Part shown: piece by piece, positions 1-6,794 of the stretch
Position numbering within the stretch: position 1 is the first letter of the stretch
How the letters are laid out: each line of letters opens with the position of its first letter
From: an uncultured Flavobacteriales bacterium
Lineage (GTDB): Bacteria; Bacteroidota; Bacteroidia; Flavobacteriales; BACL11
NCBI GenBank assembly: GCA_950069165.1
Contig: CATMIT010000041.1
Coordinates: 1 to 12,730, forward strand
Length of the DNA stretch: 12,730 nt
Reading direction: 5' to 3'
The notes under the pieces: model-generated
What the model saw: the letters and a program-made list of their open reading frames with translations, nothing else
Told to the model about the DNA's origin: nothing
Database searches by the model: none
Made by a program: the position numbers and the translations under genes

Positions 1-2
1 TG

Positions 3-767
3 CAAGCCATTAGTAAAATGCTTAAAAAAGATTTGACACAAAAACAAGTGCCAAATGGAGAAGAAATTTGTGCTATTCAACTACTTACCCTTATCGATAA
101 AGTAGTAAAAACGGATGTTAATGAACAGATAGAAAAATACATTCCTATTATTGAAGAAAAGTTGGCTCACTTAGACAAAGAAGATCTTTTAAAACATTTC
201 GTTTCAGCAGAATTTAATCGTTTTCTTTCCTTTTATAAAAACGCGCCTGACCTTAACATCAGTGTAAATAGTAAAAGTGAGAGAGGAAGAAAAAATGAAA
301 GGGGAAGAAATGAAAGAAAAGAGAAAAAAGGAGGAAGTACAGGGCATGCAGAAGAAGGTTATACTCGTTTCTTTATCAATTTAGGAAAATTGCAAAACTT
401 GGAAACACACAACCTAATTGGACTTATCAATGAATACACTCGCCAAAGGAACATCCCAATTGGAAAGATTGACATTTTGCGTAAATTTTCCTTTTTTGAA
501 GTGGACAGCAATCATGAACAAGATGTATTAGCAGGACTAGCAAATGCCAACTGGAACGGCAATAGAGTATCGGTAGAAGTTTCAAAACCCCCAACTTCTG
601 ATAGCGGTGATTTCAGAAGAACTTCAAAAGGAAGTGGTAGAAAAAGATTTGATGCAAAAAGAAAAAGCAGTAGCAGTAACAAAAGAAAGAGTAGCCCAAG
701 AAGAGGTGGGGCAGAAGGATCGTTCAAAGATAAATTTAAGGCAAGCACAAGAAGGAAAAGGAGTTAG
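3..767 (+). CDS. DEAD-box ATP-dependent RNA helicase, C-terminal part (5' end outside the window)
   Basis: The reading frame is open back to base 3, upstream of the ATG at 18, so this is the 3' end of a longer gene and that ATG is probably internal. No helicase motif (Walker A, DEAD, HRIGR) is inside the window. Counting from the ATG at 18, residues about 117-190 form a DbpA-type RNA-binding domain: it runs from YTRFFINLGKLQ through IGKIDILRKFSFFEVD to NRVSVEVSKP, an RRM-like fold that follows the helicase core in DbpA/DeaD/CshA-type enzymes. A basic linker (about 88-108) and a Lys/Arg/Ser-rich tail (about 195-249, ending RRKRS) flank it and probably add non-specific RNA binding. The likely role is ATP-driven RNA remodelling in ribosome assembly or at low temperature. 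The stop codon overlaps the stop of convergent tsaB. The family is fairly sure from the C-terminal domain; the exact subfamily cannot be decided. Confidence 0.85.
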   Translation, partial: QAISKMLKKDLTQKQVPNGEEICAIQLLTLIDKVVKTDVNEQIEKYIPIIEEKLAHLDKEDLLKHFVSAEFNRFLSFYKNAPDLNISVNSKSERGRKNERGRNERKEKKGGSTGHAEEGYTRFFINLGKLQNLETHNLIGLINEYTRQRNIPIGKIDILRKFSFFEVDSNHEQDVLAGLANANWNGNRVSVEVSKPPTSDSGDFRRTSKGSGRKRFDAKRKSSSSNKRKSSPRRGGAEGSFKDKFKASTRRKRS

Positions 768-779
768 GCCTTTTTTCCT
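753..779. terminator. Possible hairpin spanning the convergent helicase/tsaB stop codons
   Basis: The segment AGGAAAAGG (753-761) can pair with CCTTTTTTCCT (769-779) if two T residues bulge out. The 7-base loop (762-768) holds both stop codons, TAG of the helicase and TAA of tsaB. The two genes leave no intergenic space, so a terminator, if there is one, must lie here or inside coding sequence. No run of T follows the stem on either strand, so it is not a classical intrinsic terminator. The pairing may be a by-product of Lys/Arg codons at the end of the helicase and Lys codons at the end of tsaB. Confidence 0.3.
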
Positions 780-1435
780 GCAACAAAATCTTTAAGATAA
801 AAAGGCTCGAAATAAGCAACATCCTCAAAATCTTTATTTGCATATTTTTGCATGGCTAGGACAACCATATCTTTGGAACTTGGATAAATCCCATCTAAAA
901 ATTTAGCGTTTTTATGCCTAATAATTGCTTTACATTTTTCTGCTCCATCTCCAAAAAATAGCACACTTTTCTCTAATTCCTTTTGGTAAGATTTCTCATT
1001 AATAATGTTGGCTTGTACCCCTCTAATTTCCTTATTTTCTGCATTAAAAAAAGCGTTATAAACCTCCATCCTACGTGCATCAATCATGGGACAATACAAA
1101 TTGGATTCCTCTTTTTTAGCCATTCCAAAAGCCATAGCACGCAAAGTAGAAATGGCAATAAGTGGAATGTCCAATGCATAGCAAAGCCCCTTTGCTGTGG
1201 AGACGCCAATGCGCAAACCCGTATAAGAACCAGGCCCTTTACTCACCCCAATAGCGTCCAAATCTTGAATAGTGAAATCTTGATTTTCAAATAATTTTGC
1301 AATAAAAACAGTAAGTTTTTCGGCATGAGAATATTGCTCATTAACCTCCTGTTTTGTAGCAATAATTTTATCATCAGAAGCTAAGGAAACCGAGCAACTT
1401 TTGGTAGCCGTTTCTATAAGCAAGATAAGTGCCAT
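764..1435 (-). CDS. tsaB: TsaB, tRNA N6-threonylcarbamoyladenosine (t6A37) synthesis partner protein
   Basis: The 223-residue protein has an ASKHA fold start (MALILLIETATKSCSVSL) and the family hallmarks YSHAEKL (about 35-41), GVSKGPGSYTGLRIGVSTAK (about 63-82) and PMIDARRMEVY (about 116-126), and it ends near YFEPFYLKDFVAGKK. TsaB is an inactive paralogue of TsaD; it forms a heterodimer with TsaD that, with TsaE, transfers threonylcarbamoyl from TC-AMP to A37 of ANN-decoding tRNAs in the cytoplasm. Its length is normal for the family. The ATG follows the stop codon of the upstream adaptor gene with no gap (TAAATG), so it is probably translated by re-initiation from the efflux operon mRNA. 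The 3' end overlaps the convergent helicase stop. Confidence 0.95.
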   Translation of the reverse strand: MALILLIETATKSCSVSLASDDKIIATKQEVNEQYSHAEKLTVFIAKLFENQDFTIQDLDAIGVSKGPGSYTGLRIGVSTAKGLCYALDIPLIAISTLRAMAFGMAKKEESNLYCPMIDARRMEVYNAFFNAENKEIRGVQANIINEKSYQKELEKSVLFFGDGAEKCKAIIRHKNAKFLDGIYPSSKDMVVLAMQKYANKDFEDVAYFEPFYLKDFVAGKKA

Positions 1436-2740
1436 TTATTCTGTGCTAACTTTTACACTAAAACCGCTTTTTCTTTTTTCTCCATCATTTCCACTCTTTT
1501 TACTTTCAACTTTTGTGCCATCTTTCAATGTTTTGGAAACCAAGGAATACGGTCCAACAATTACTACATCACTATCTGATATACCTTCCAAAATTTGGAT
1601 GTACTTATCATTCTGAATTCCTGTTTTTACAATAGTGAAATTTGCTATTTCGTTTTCGAATCTAAAAATACATTCTACTTTTTTGTTACCTGAATTTTCT
1701 GCTGTGTCTTTTCTTGTGGTTACTGCTTGAATAGGAACCGAAATCACATCTTGCACCAACTTGGTTTGCACCTCAACAGAAGCTGTCATTCCAGGTCGGA
1801 AATTTGTGTTATCTAAAATTCTAATCTTCACTTCAAAATTGGTAACTTGGTCAGCGCTTACTCCACTTACATTGGCTGAGTTCGCAATTTCAGTTATAAC
1901 TCCTTTAAACTGCTCCCCCAAAAAAGCATCTACTTCAATAAGGGAAGTATCGCCAAGATGCACTCGAACAATATCATTTTCGTTTACTTCCACTGCAACT
2001 TCCATGATGCTTAAGTCTGCCAGACGCATAATCTCAGTTCCAGACATTTGCCCAGTGCCAACTACCCTTTCGCCAAGTTCTACATTTAATCTGGAAATAG
2101 TGCCATCCACTGGTGCATAAATGAAAGTTTTATTCAAAATTTCTTCTGCTTCATTTAAGGATGCTTTCGCACTACTTACTGCATATTCTGAACTTTCTAC
2201 ATCTAAGTTTGCTACTATATAAGTCGCTTCAATTTGCTCAAATTCTGATAAGGAAATTACCTCTTGATTATAGAGTCGGTTGTTTCTATTAAAGATTGCT
2301 TTGCTTTTGGCTAATTGTGCTTTGGATTTTGCTAAGTTTGCTTTTGCAGTATTTACAGAGGCTTTATTTCTTTCTAAAATTGATTTGTAAATGTCTGGTT
2401 TTATTTTTAGTAGCAAATCTCCTTTGTTTACTCTGTCTCCTTCCTTCACTAGTAGTTCCACTATTTCTCCTGATACATCCGGAGATATTTTTACTTCCAC
2501 TTCTGGTTGTATTTTCCCACTAGCCGAAACAGTTTCGATAATGCTTCTTCTTTTCACTTTTTCTGTTTCTACTTGCTGAACTTCCTCTGTTTTAACAACT
2601 CCTGTAAGTGTGGCGATTAGCATGATGAAAGCCAATACAAAAATGCCGATTCCTAATTTTTTGAGTTTTTTGTTTTGCTTTTTTTTGCCAAAAAAATAGA
2701 AAATGGAGGCAACAATGGATAAGACGATAAATATTTTCAT
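1436..2740 (-). CDS. HlyD/AcrA-type periplasmic adaptor (membrane fusion protein) of an efflux or secretion system
   Basis: The protein has 434 residues. After an N-terminal membrane part comes a biotinyl-lipoyl half motif (about 83-115, with SPDVSGEIVELLVKEGDRV and KGDLLLKIKPD), then a long Ala/Lys-rich coiled-coil hairpin (about 118-203), the second lipoyl half (TFIYAPVDGTISRLNVELGE, about 205-224) and beta-barrel and membrane-proximal domains. Such adaptors join an inner-membrane pump (ABC MacB-type or RND) to a TolC channel across the periplasm. Two hydrophobic stretches, residues 1-18 and 29-49, are separated by a Lys-rich loop. Most family members have one anchor, so this could be a membrane hairpin or an uncleaved N-terminal extension. 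No other ATG, GTG or TTG lies between the two stretches. The ATG is 3 bases after the stop of the TolC gene, with no Shine-Dalgarno site. The transported substrate cannot be inferred. Confidence 0.9.
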   Translation of the reverse strand: MKIFIVLSIVASIFYFFGKKKQNKKLKKLGIGIFVLAFIMLIATLTGVVKTEEVQQVETEKVKRRSIIETVSASGKIQPEVEVKISPDVSGEIVELLVKEGDRVNKGDLLLKIKPDIYKSILERNKASVNTAKANLAKSKAQLAKSKAIFNRNNRLYNQEVISLSEFEQIEATYIVANLDVESSEYAVSSAKASLNEAEEILNKTFIYAPVDGTISRLNVELGERVVGTGQMSGTEIMRLADLSIMEVAVEVNENDIVRVHLGDTSLIEVDAFLGEQFKGVITEIANSANVSGVSADQVTNFEVKIRILDNTNFRPGMTASVEVQTKLVQDVISVPIQAVTTRKDTAENSGNKKVECIFRFENEIANFTIVKTGIQNDKYIQILEGISDSDVVIVGPYSLVSKTLKDGTKVESKKSGNDGEKRKSGFSVKVSTE

Positions 2741-2743
2741 AGT

Positions 2744-4156
2744 TTAGAGTGTTAATGGTTTTCCCATGAAGAAATCAAGGATTTTAATTTTGAATAAATA
2801 ATCATATTTTGCTTGCAATAAATCTGATTCTGCTTTTATGAGTTTGTTTTTTGCATCATTATAATCATAAACATTGAGCATGCCTTCATTAAATTTTTGC
2901 TCATTATAGGTAAATGATTCTTGCAATGCTTCTGATGATTTTTTGGCAAACTCATATTGTTTTTCGGCAGCAATTACATCTGCCCTTACCTGTTCTACTT
3001 GTTTTCGTAATTGGTTTTTTGTTTTTTGTAATTCGTTTTTGGCGCTCAATACCCCAATTTTCGCATTGGCGATTGAAGAGTTGGTCATCCAACCATTAAA
3101 CAGAGGTATACTAAGTGAAAAACTTAGTGATTGGGAAAAATTATCTTTTAATTGCTGATTAAATGGCGTAATTTCAGAATGGTAGTTTAAAATGGGCATC
3201 AATACGCTTTCACCTGAAACAGTTTGATAGCCAGATGGAAACATGCCTAATGAATCCACTCCTAAAATTCTTGTTCTTGCATCCGAATAACCAGAGCCCA
3301 TTGAGCCATTTAGCGTAATTCTAGGGCTTCTTCCTCCTCTGGAAATAGCCAAAGATTTGTCACTACTTTTTAGTCGGTATTCTGCACTTTTAACATTAGG
3401 GAAAACCTCCAATGCAGCATTATAAATTTCTTGGGTGCTTTGGATTTTATTCTGTTTTGGTAAAGCAATTGCCGGAACCAGAATTTCAAAATCTGTATTT
3501 GCCTGAATTTCTAATAATTGTTTGATGTTCAAAAGGGCTATTTCTTTTTGGTTTTTGGCTTTTACCAATTGTAATTGTTCTGCGGCTACTTGCGAGTTAG
3601 TTTCCAGTAAGGAACTCTTTGCCAGTTGCCCAGCACTTACTAATTTGCTGATTCTTTCCTTTTGCTGAATGGATATTTCCAATTGCTTTTCTGCCATTAT
3701 AACCAATTCCTTATTGAAAAGTAGTTGTAAAAAATCAGTTGCCACAGTTAAGGAGATATCATTTATTACTTTTTCGATATCGTATTTTTTTGCCATATAC
3801 TCATAATTATCTCTCTTTACTTTATTGATGTTTTGGAAACCGCTAAAAAGAGTAACAGAAGAAGAAAGAGAAAAATTATTTGTTTTTACATTCAGATTAG
3901 TAAATTCGTTGGAGTAAGGGTCAACCGTTCTTCCGTAATTATATCCTTGTGAGCCACCGCCATTTAAAGAAGGAAATAAAGAAAGTTTGGATTGCAGGAG
4001 TTGTTGCTCAGAGGATAAAACTGAAAGCTTGGCTTGCTTTATATCCAAATTTTCCTCTTTTGCCCTTTTTATACACTCTTGTAAGGTCCAGCTTTTTTGA
4101 GAAAATGAATTTAAAGTACATACAGTTGCTATCAAGAAAAGAAAATATTTCTTCAT
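2744..4156 (-). CDS. TolC-family outer-membrane efflux channel
   Basis: This 470-residue protein begins with a clear signal peptide (MKKYFLFLIATVCTLNSFSQ, cleavage likely after about residue 20). WTLQECIKRAKEENLDIKQA follows, the usual start of an outer-membrane efflux protein repeat in Bacteroidota. Two structural repeats can be seen, each with long amphipathic helices (for example KQLEISIQQKERISKLVSAG and later KNQLRKQVEQVRADVIAAEK) and beta-strand segments with FSLSSSVTLFSGFQN and LSFSLSIPLFNGWM, which fit the trimeric barrel-plus-tunnel fold. It should form the outer-membrane exit duct of a tripartite exporter together with the adaptor gene 3 bases downstream. No ABC or RND inner-membrane component is in the window. 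A possible -7 promoter element lies just upstream, so this may be the first gene of a TolC-adaptor-tsaB operon. Confidence 0.95.
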   Translation of the reverse strand: MKKYFLFLIATVCTLNSFSQKSWTLQECIKRAKEENLDIKQAKLSVLSSEQQLLQSKLSLFPSLNGGGSQGYNYGRTVDPYSNEFTNLNVKTNNFSLSSSVTLFSGFQNINKVKRDNYEYMAKKYDIEKVINDISLTVATDFLQLLFNKELVIMAEKQLEISIQQKERISKLVSAGQLAKSSLLETNSQVAAEQLQLVKAKNQKEIALLNIKQLLEIQANTDFEILVPAIALPKQNKIQSTQEIYNAALEVFPNVKSAEYRLKSSDKSLAISRGGRSPRITLNGSMGSGYSDARTRILGVDSLGMFPSGYQTVSGESVLMPILNYHSEITPFNQQLKDNFSQSLSFSLSIPLFNGWMTNSSIANAKIGVLSAKNELQKTKNQLRKQVEQVRADVIAAEKQYEFAKKSSEALQESFTYNEQKFNEGMLNVYDYNDAKNKLIKAESDLLQAKYDYLFKIKILDFFMGKPLTL

Positions 4157-4175
4157 CTTAAATTTTTGTGAGTCG

Positions 4176-4183
4176 CAAATGTA
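4176..4183 (-). promoter_or_regulatory. Candidate Bacteroidota -7 element (TANNTTTG) upstream of the TolC gene
   Basis: On the minus strand the 35-base gap between the small CxxC gene and the TolC gene contains TACATTTG, which matches the Bacteroidetes sigma-factor -7 consensus TANNTTTG. It ends about 20 bases before the TolC ATG. No convincing TTG/TTTG -33 element is seen 17-23 bases further upstream, so the call is weak. Confidence 0.3.
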
Positions 4184-4191
4184 AGAAGATT

Positions 4192-4428
4192 TTAGCTTTT
4201 TGGCTCCTTTTTTAGATTATACCAAATTAAGCCCACAACAAGAATGGAGATGTAGGGCATTGCCATCAAATATAATATGCCATCATTTAGGCCTGCACCA
4301 ATACTTCCTCCACTTTCCAGATTGGCTTCAACCACAGCTTTGCACATAGCGCATTGGGAATCTGCATTTTGAGAAACCAAAAGAAAAACAAAAAATAATA
4401 TCGCATTATATAATCTACTATTTTTCAT
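4192..4428 (-). CDS. Small membrane protein with periplasmic CxxC motif, cytochrome-oxidase cluster
   Basis: The 78-residue protein has an N-terminal hydrophobic segment or signal peptide (about 8-22, ending NADSQ), then CAMCKAVVEANLESGGS with a CxxC pair at about 26-29, a GLNDGILYLMAMPYI stretch, and a second membrane helix (about 48-69) ending with a Lys-rich tail (KKEPKS). This predicts a short periplasmic loop carrying the CxxC close to the membrane. Similar small proteins with QCAMC motifs are common beside oxidase or SCO genes in Bacteroidota, as far as I recall, but I know no proven function. A role in copper or redox handling for oxidase assembly is inference from the motif and the neighbours. 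The cysteine does not sit in a good lipobox. The start overlaps the end of the SCO gene by 11 bases, which indicates translational coupling. Confidence 0.8.
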   Translation of the reverse strand: MKNSRLYNAILFFVFLLVSQNADSQCAMCKAVVEANLESGGSIGAGLNDGILYLMAMPYISILVVGLIWYNLKKEPKS

Positions 4429-5092
4429 CCTGATTTTCTTTTTGTTTGTATTCAGCCATCAACACTCTAATGTCTTTTATTAAAGTTTTTACCTCTTTAT
4501 CACTTGTGCCATCATAAGCACCATAAGGATTTCCGTAAATATCCATTCCTGATCGCACCTTTCGTTCTTTGTCAATCAGCACAAAATATTCTGAATGTAA
4601 AAAACCTCCTGGGGCTAATTCATCTTTGTTTACATTTAAAAAATAAGAAGCTGCAATCTTGTAGATTTTATCTTTATCTCCTGTTACAAAATTCCAATTT
4701 GTCAAATCTGCTTGCATAGAATTTGCATATTCCAAAAGTTTTTCTGGATTGTCATTTTCAGGGTCAACCGTATGTGATAAAAATTTAATATTAGGGTAAA
4801 CACTTAATTTGTCCTGAACATATTTCATTTTATTGGTCATTATTGGGCAAATGGTTGGACAATTGGTAAAAAAGAAATTTGCCACATAAATACTCCCATT
4901 ATAATCTGCATTGGTAATACTGTCATTATTCTGATTTATAAAAGAAAATGCTGGTATAGTATGCCCCTTAACCCCTATTGTTGCCAATGGCATAAAATGA
5001 TTTTCTGCCTTTGTAACATAAAAGTAAATAATTCCTGGAAGAGCTAATATTGCAAGCAAACCTATCCATTTTTTAATTGAGGCAGTGGTCAT
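4418..5092 (-). CDS. SCO1/SenC/PrrC-family copper chaperone for cytochrome oxidase
   Basis: The 224-residue protein has a single N-terminal membrane anchor (about 9-26) and a periplasmic thioredoxin-like domain. The copper ligands are visible: the CPTIC motif (Cys78 and Cys82) in FFFTNCPTICPIM and a His at about 166 in FLHSEYFVLID. The conserved HTVDPENDNPEKLLEYA follows the expected SCO pattern. SCO proteins deliver copper to, or reduce the cysteines of, the CuA site of oxidase subunit II in the periplasm. The ATG lies 1 base after the stop of the subunit IV gene, and the 3' end overlaps the next small gene by 11 bases, so these are one transcriptional unit. The Asp/Glu/Lys-rich C-terminal tail (about 214-224) is not part of the fold. 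Confidence 0.95.
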   Translation of the reverse strand: MTTASIKKWIGLLAILALPGIIYFYVTKAENHFMPLATIGVKGHTIPAFSFINQNNDSITNADYNGSIYVANFFFTNCPTICPIMTNKMKYVQDKLSVYPNIKFLSHTVDPENDNPEKLLEYANSMQADLTNWNFVTGDKDKIYKIAASYFLNVNKDELAPGGFLHSEYFVLIDKERKVRSGMDIYGNPYGAYDGTSDKEVKTLIKDIRVLMAEYKQKENQDEK

Positions 5093-5093
5093 A

Positions 5094-5414
5094 TTACATC
5101 ATAAAATAAGCATACCCTCCCTCTGAAAGTAAGATAAAAAGCAGGTAAGGAATAAGTATAAATGCTGGAATTAATATTGTCCATTTAAAAGTGGCTCGCT
5201 CAAATCCTAAATGCATAAATACCAATACAATATATCCTGCTTTTACAAGCGTAAGGACTATAAAAATGTGGTTGAGTAATGAGGTTCCCAAAAATCGAGT
5301 TCCAGCTAGCATTTCTGGTTGATTCATCCCTAGCAAAACCTCAACTGTTGTTACTGCAAGTAGAATCCAGAATACCTTCCAAATCCACCAATTTCCTTTT
5401 TTTTCGTTTTCCAT
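5094..5414 (-). CDS. Cytochrome c oxidase subunit IV (prokaryotic small subunit)
   Basis: This 106-residue protein has three membrane helices (about 12-29, 43-68 and 78-98) and the family features WIWKVFWILLAVTTVEVLLG, then a NHIFIVLTLVKAGYIVLVFMH segment and a KWTILIPAFILIPYLLFILL helix. Members of the prokaryotic subunit IV family (COX4_pro, CyoD-like) stabilise the subunit I-III interface and have no redox centre. Its place between subunit III and SCO fits. The gap to subunit III is 13 bases and to SCO 1 base. The length is usual for the Bacteroidota version. Confidence 0.9.
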   Translation of the reverse strand: MENEKKGNWWIWKVFWILLAVTTVEVLLGMNQPEMLAGTRFLGTSLLNHIFIVLTLVKAGYIVLVFMHLGFERATFKWTILIPAFILIPYLLFILLSEGGYAYFMM

Positions 5415-5427
5415 ATTGTATTATTTA

Positions 5428-6120
5428 TTAAACCAGATAAAAGAATGTAAATACAAAAACCCAAACTAAATCGACAAAATGCCAATAAAGTCCTACTTTT
5501 TCAACCATTTCATAATGCCCTCTTTTCTCATAAGTCCCTATAATTACATTGATAAGTATAATGCTAAGAATGATAACTCCACTAAAAACATGGAAACCGT
5601 GAAAACCCGTAATAAAGAAAAAATAGTCGGCAAATAAAGGATGCCCATATTCATTCATTACTAAATTTGCTCCGTGCATAATATAGCCATCCTCTAATAT
5701 TCCGCCATGTTCTGTTCCGTGAATAAAATGCCCCCACTCCCAGGCCTGAGATCCTAAAAACATAGCTCCCCCAACAATGGTTAGTGAAAGCCAAAAAATA
5801 ACATTTTTCTTTTCCATTTTATGGCCATAATTAACCGCTAATACCATGGTTACTGAACTCATAATAAGAATAAAAGTCATCAGAGCTACAAAAAGCAAAG
5901 GATGGTCACCATGAATAAAAGGGAAATGAGTGAATACTAATTCCGCTTGCGGCCAATCATCTTGATATTTAAATCTACTAAAACCATAAGCTGCCAGGAA
6001 ACCAGAAAAAGTAAGTGCATCAGTAAGCAGAAAAAACCACATCATCATTTTTCCGTAACTAACACTATAAGGACGAGAACCTCCTCCCCAAGTATTTGTT
6101 TTTGAAATTGTTTGTTCCAT
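5428..6120 (-). CDS. Cytochrome c oxidase subunit III
   Basis: The protein has 230 residues with five or more predicted membrane helices and the subunit III signatures MMMWFFLLTDALTFSGFLAA (about 25-44), FFFITGFHGFHVFSGVIIL (in the C-terminal half) and VGLYWHFVDLVWVFVFTFFY near the end. Subunit III binds the catalytic subunit I of heme-copper oxidases in the inner membrane and helps keep proton uptake stable. A His-rich loop (HFIHGTEHGGILEDGYIMHG) lies between two helices and is typical of the Bacteroidota form. It is the second of two subunit III paralogues in a row; the 75-base gap before it contains a possible -7 promoter element. Subunits I and II are not in the window. Confidence 0.93.
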   Translation of the reverse strand: MEQTISKTNTWGGGSRPYSVSYGKMMMWFFLLTDALTFSGFLAAYGFSRFKYQDDWPQAELVFTHFPFIHGDHPLLFVALMTFILIMSSVTMVLAVNYGHKMEKKNVIFWLSLTIVGGAMFLGSQAWEWGHFIHGTEHGGILEDGYIMHGANLVMNEYGHPLFADYFFFITGFHGFHVFSGVIILSIILINVIIGTYEKRGHYEMVEKVGLYWHFVDLVWVFVFTFFYLV

Positions 6121-6140
6121 AAGCTGATTTAATTAGCACA

Positions 6141-6148
6141 CAAAATTA
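6141..6148 (-). promoter_or_regulatory. Candidate Bacteroidota -7 element (TANNTTTG) upstream of the second subunit III gene
   Basis: In the 75-base gap (6121-6195) the minus strand reads TAATTTTG, which fits the TANNTTTG -7 consensus and ends about 20 bases before the ATG at 6120. No clear -33 TTTG is present at the normal distance; GGTTAG at a slightly short distance is the nearest candidate. It could serve as an internal promoter of the oxidase cluster. Confidence 0.3.
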
Positions 6149-6195
6149 ATACTTTTATGTATTTCTAACCATGATTTTTATACTTTTTGGCATAA

Positions 6196-6738
6196 TTATA
6201 AATACATAATAAAAAAGTATAAATATAACCATAGGCCAGCTAAATAATGCCAAAAGATAGATATAAGCTCTATCCCTAAATAATTTTCAGAGGTGTATTT
6301 TCCTTTTCTTGCATTTAGTGTAGTGACAAAAAGAGCAATTAAGCCTCCCACTAAGTGTGCCAAATGAGATAAAGTAATTACATATAAAAATGAACTTGAT
6401 ACATTACTTCCCTCTCCAGTTAAATAAACTCCTTGCAATACAAGTGCTTGCCAACCCTTAACCTGCGAAAAGGCAAAAAAACAGCCCAATAGGAGCGCCA
6501 CAAATAACCAAATTGTAGCATCCTTGTTTTGCTTAATATTTCTGTTAGCAACAATTAAGAAAATACTACTTATAACAATGACGATTGTACTTACTAAAAA
6601 CCAATCTGGCAATTGAAATTCTAACCAATTTCCTTCTGCTTTTCGGACAATATATGCAGAGGTTAGTCCTGCAAAAAACATACTTATTCCGGCTATCGCA
6701 ACCCATAACAGTAGTTTTGCACTTTTATTTTTTAGCAT
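6196..6738 (-). CDS. Heme-copper oxidase subunit III-like protein (shorter paralogue)
   Basis: This 180-residue protein is predicted to have five membrane helices (starting KLLLWVAIAGISMFFAGLTS). It shows the subunit III pattern in its C-terminal half, with LSHLAHLVGGLIALFVTTLN and ELISIFWHYLAGLWLYLYFF near the end, comparable to the H-x-W and YWH-VD region of its neighbour. Bacteroidota oxidase clusters often carry two subunit III-type genes side by side, one short and one longer, and this is the short one. It likely forms a peripheral part of the same inner-membrane oxidase. In related genomes the gene before it is, as far as I recall, often the heme O synthase gene (ctaB/cyoE); here the preceding gene is an outer-membrane barrel protein instead. 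Confidence 0.88.
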   Translation of the reverse strand: MLKNKSAKLLLWVAIAGISMFFAGLTSAYIVRKAEGNWLEFQLPDWFLVSTIVIVISSIFLIVANRNIKQNKDATIWLFVALLLGCFFAFSQVKGWQALVLQGVYLTGEGSNVSSSFLYVITLSHLAHLVGGLIALFVTTLNARKGKYTSENYLGIELISIFWHYLAGLWLYLYFFIMYL

Positions 6739-6781
6739 AATTTTCTTTAAAAATATTGAGTTGCAATTTTACTGCTTTTTA

Positions 6782-6789
6782 CAAAACTA
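6782..6789 (-). promoter_or_regulatory. Candidate Bacteroidota -7 element (TANNTTTG) upstream of the oxidase cluster
   Basis: The 56-base gap between the barrel-protein stop and the first subunit III gene carries TAGTTTTG on the minus strand, about 43 bases before the ATG at 6738. The position would suit a promoter that separates the respiratory genes from the polysaccharide operon. The -33 element would lie in the end of the upstream coding sequence, where I find no good TTTG. Confidence 0.3.
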
Positions 6790-6794
6790 ACTAT

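Noticed and set aside
512..748. Leu-rich open frame on the minus strand inside the helicase gene
   Set aside because: It is the antisense shadow of the Lys/Arg/Ser-rich tail; the Leu runs arise from complementary AAG/AGA codons, and there is no family pattern or start context.
4320..4360. CAMC in the small oxidase-cluster protein as a cytochrome c heme site or lipoprotein box
   Set aside because: There is no CxxCH (Lys follows the second Cys), and the residues before the Cys (ADSQ) do not form a lipobox.
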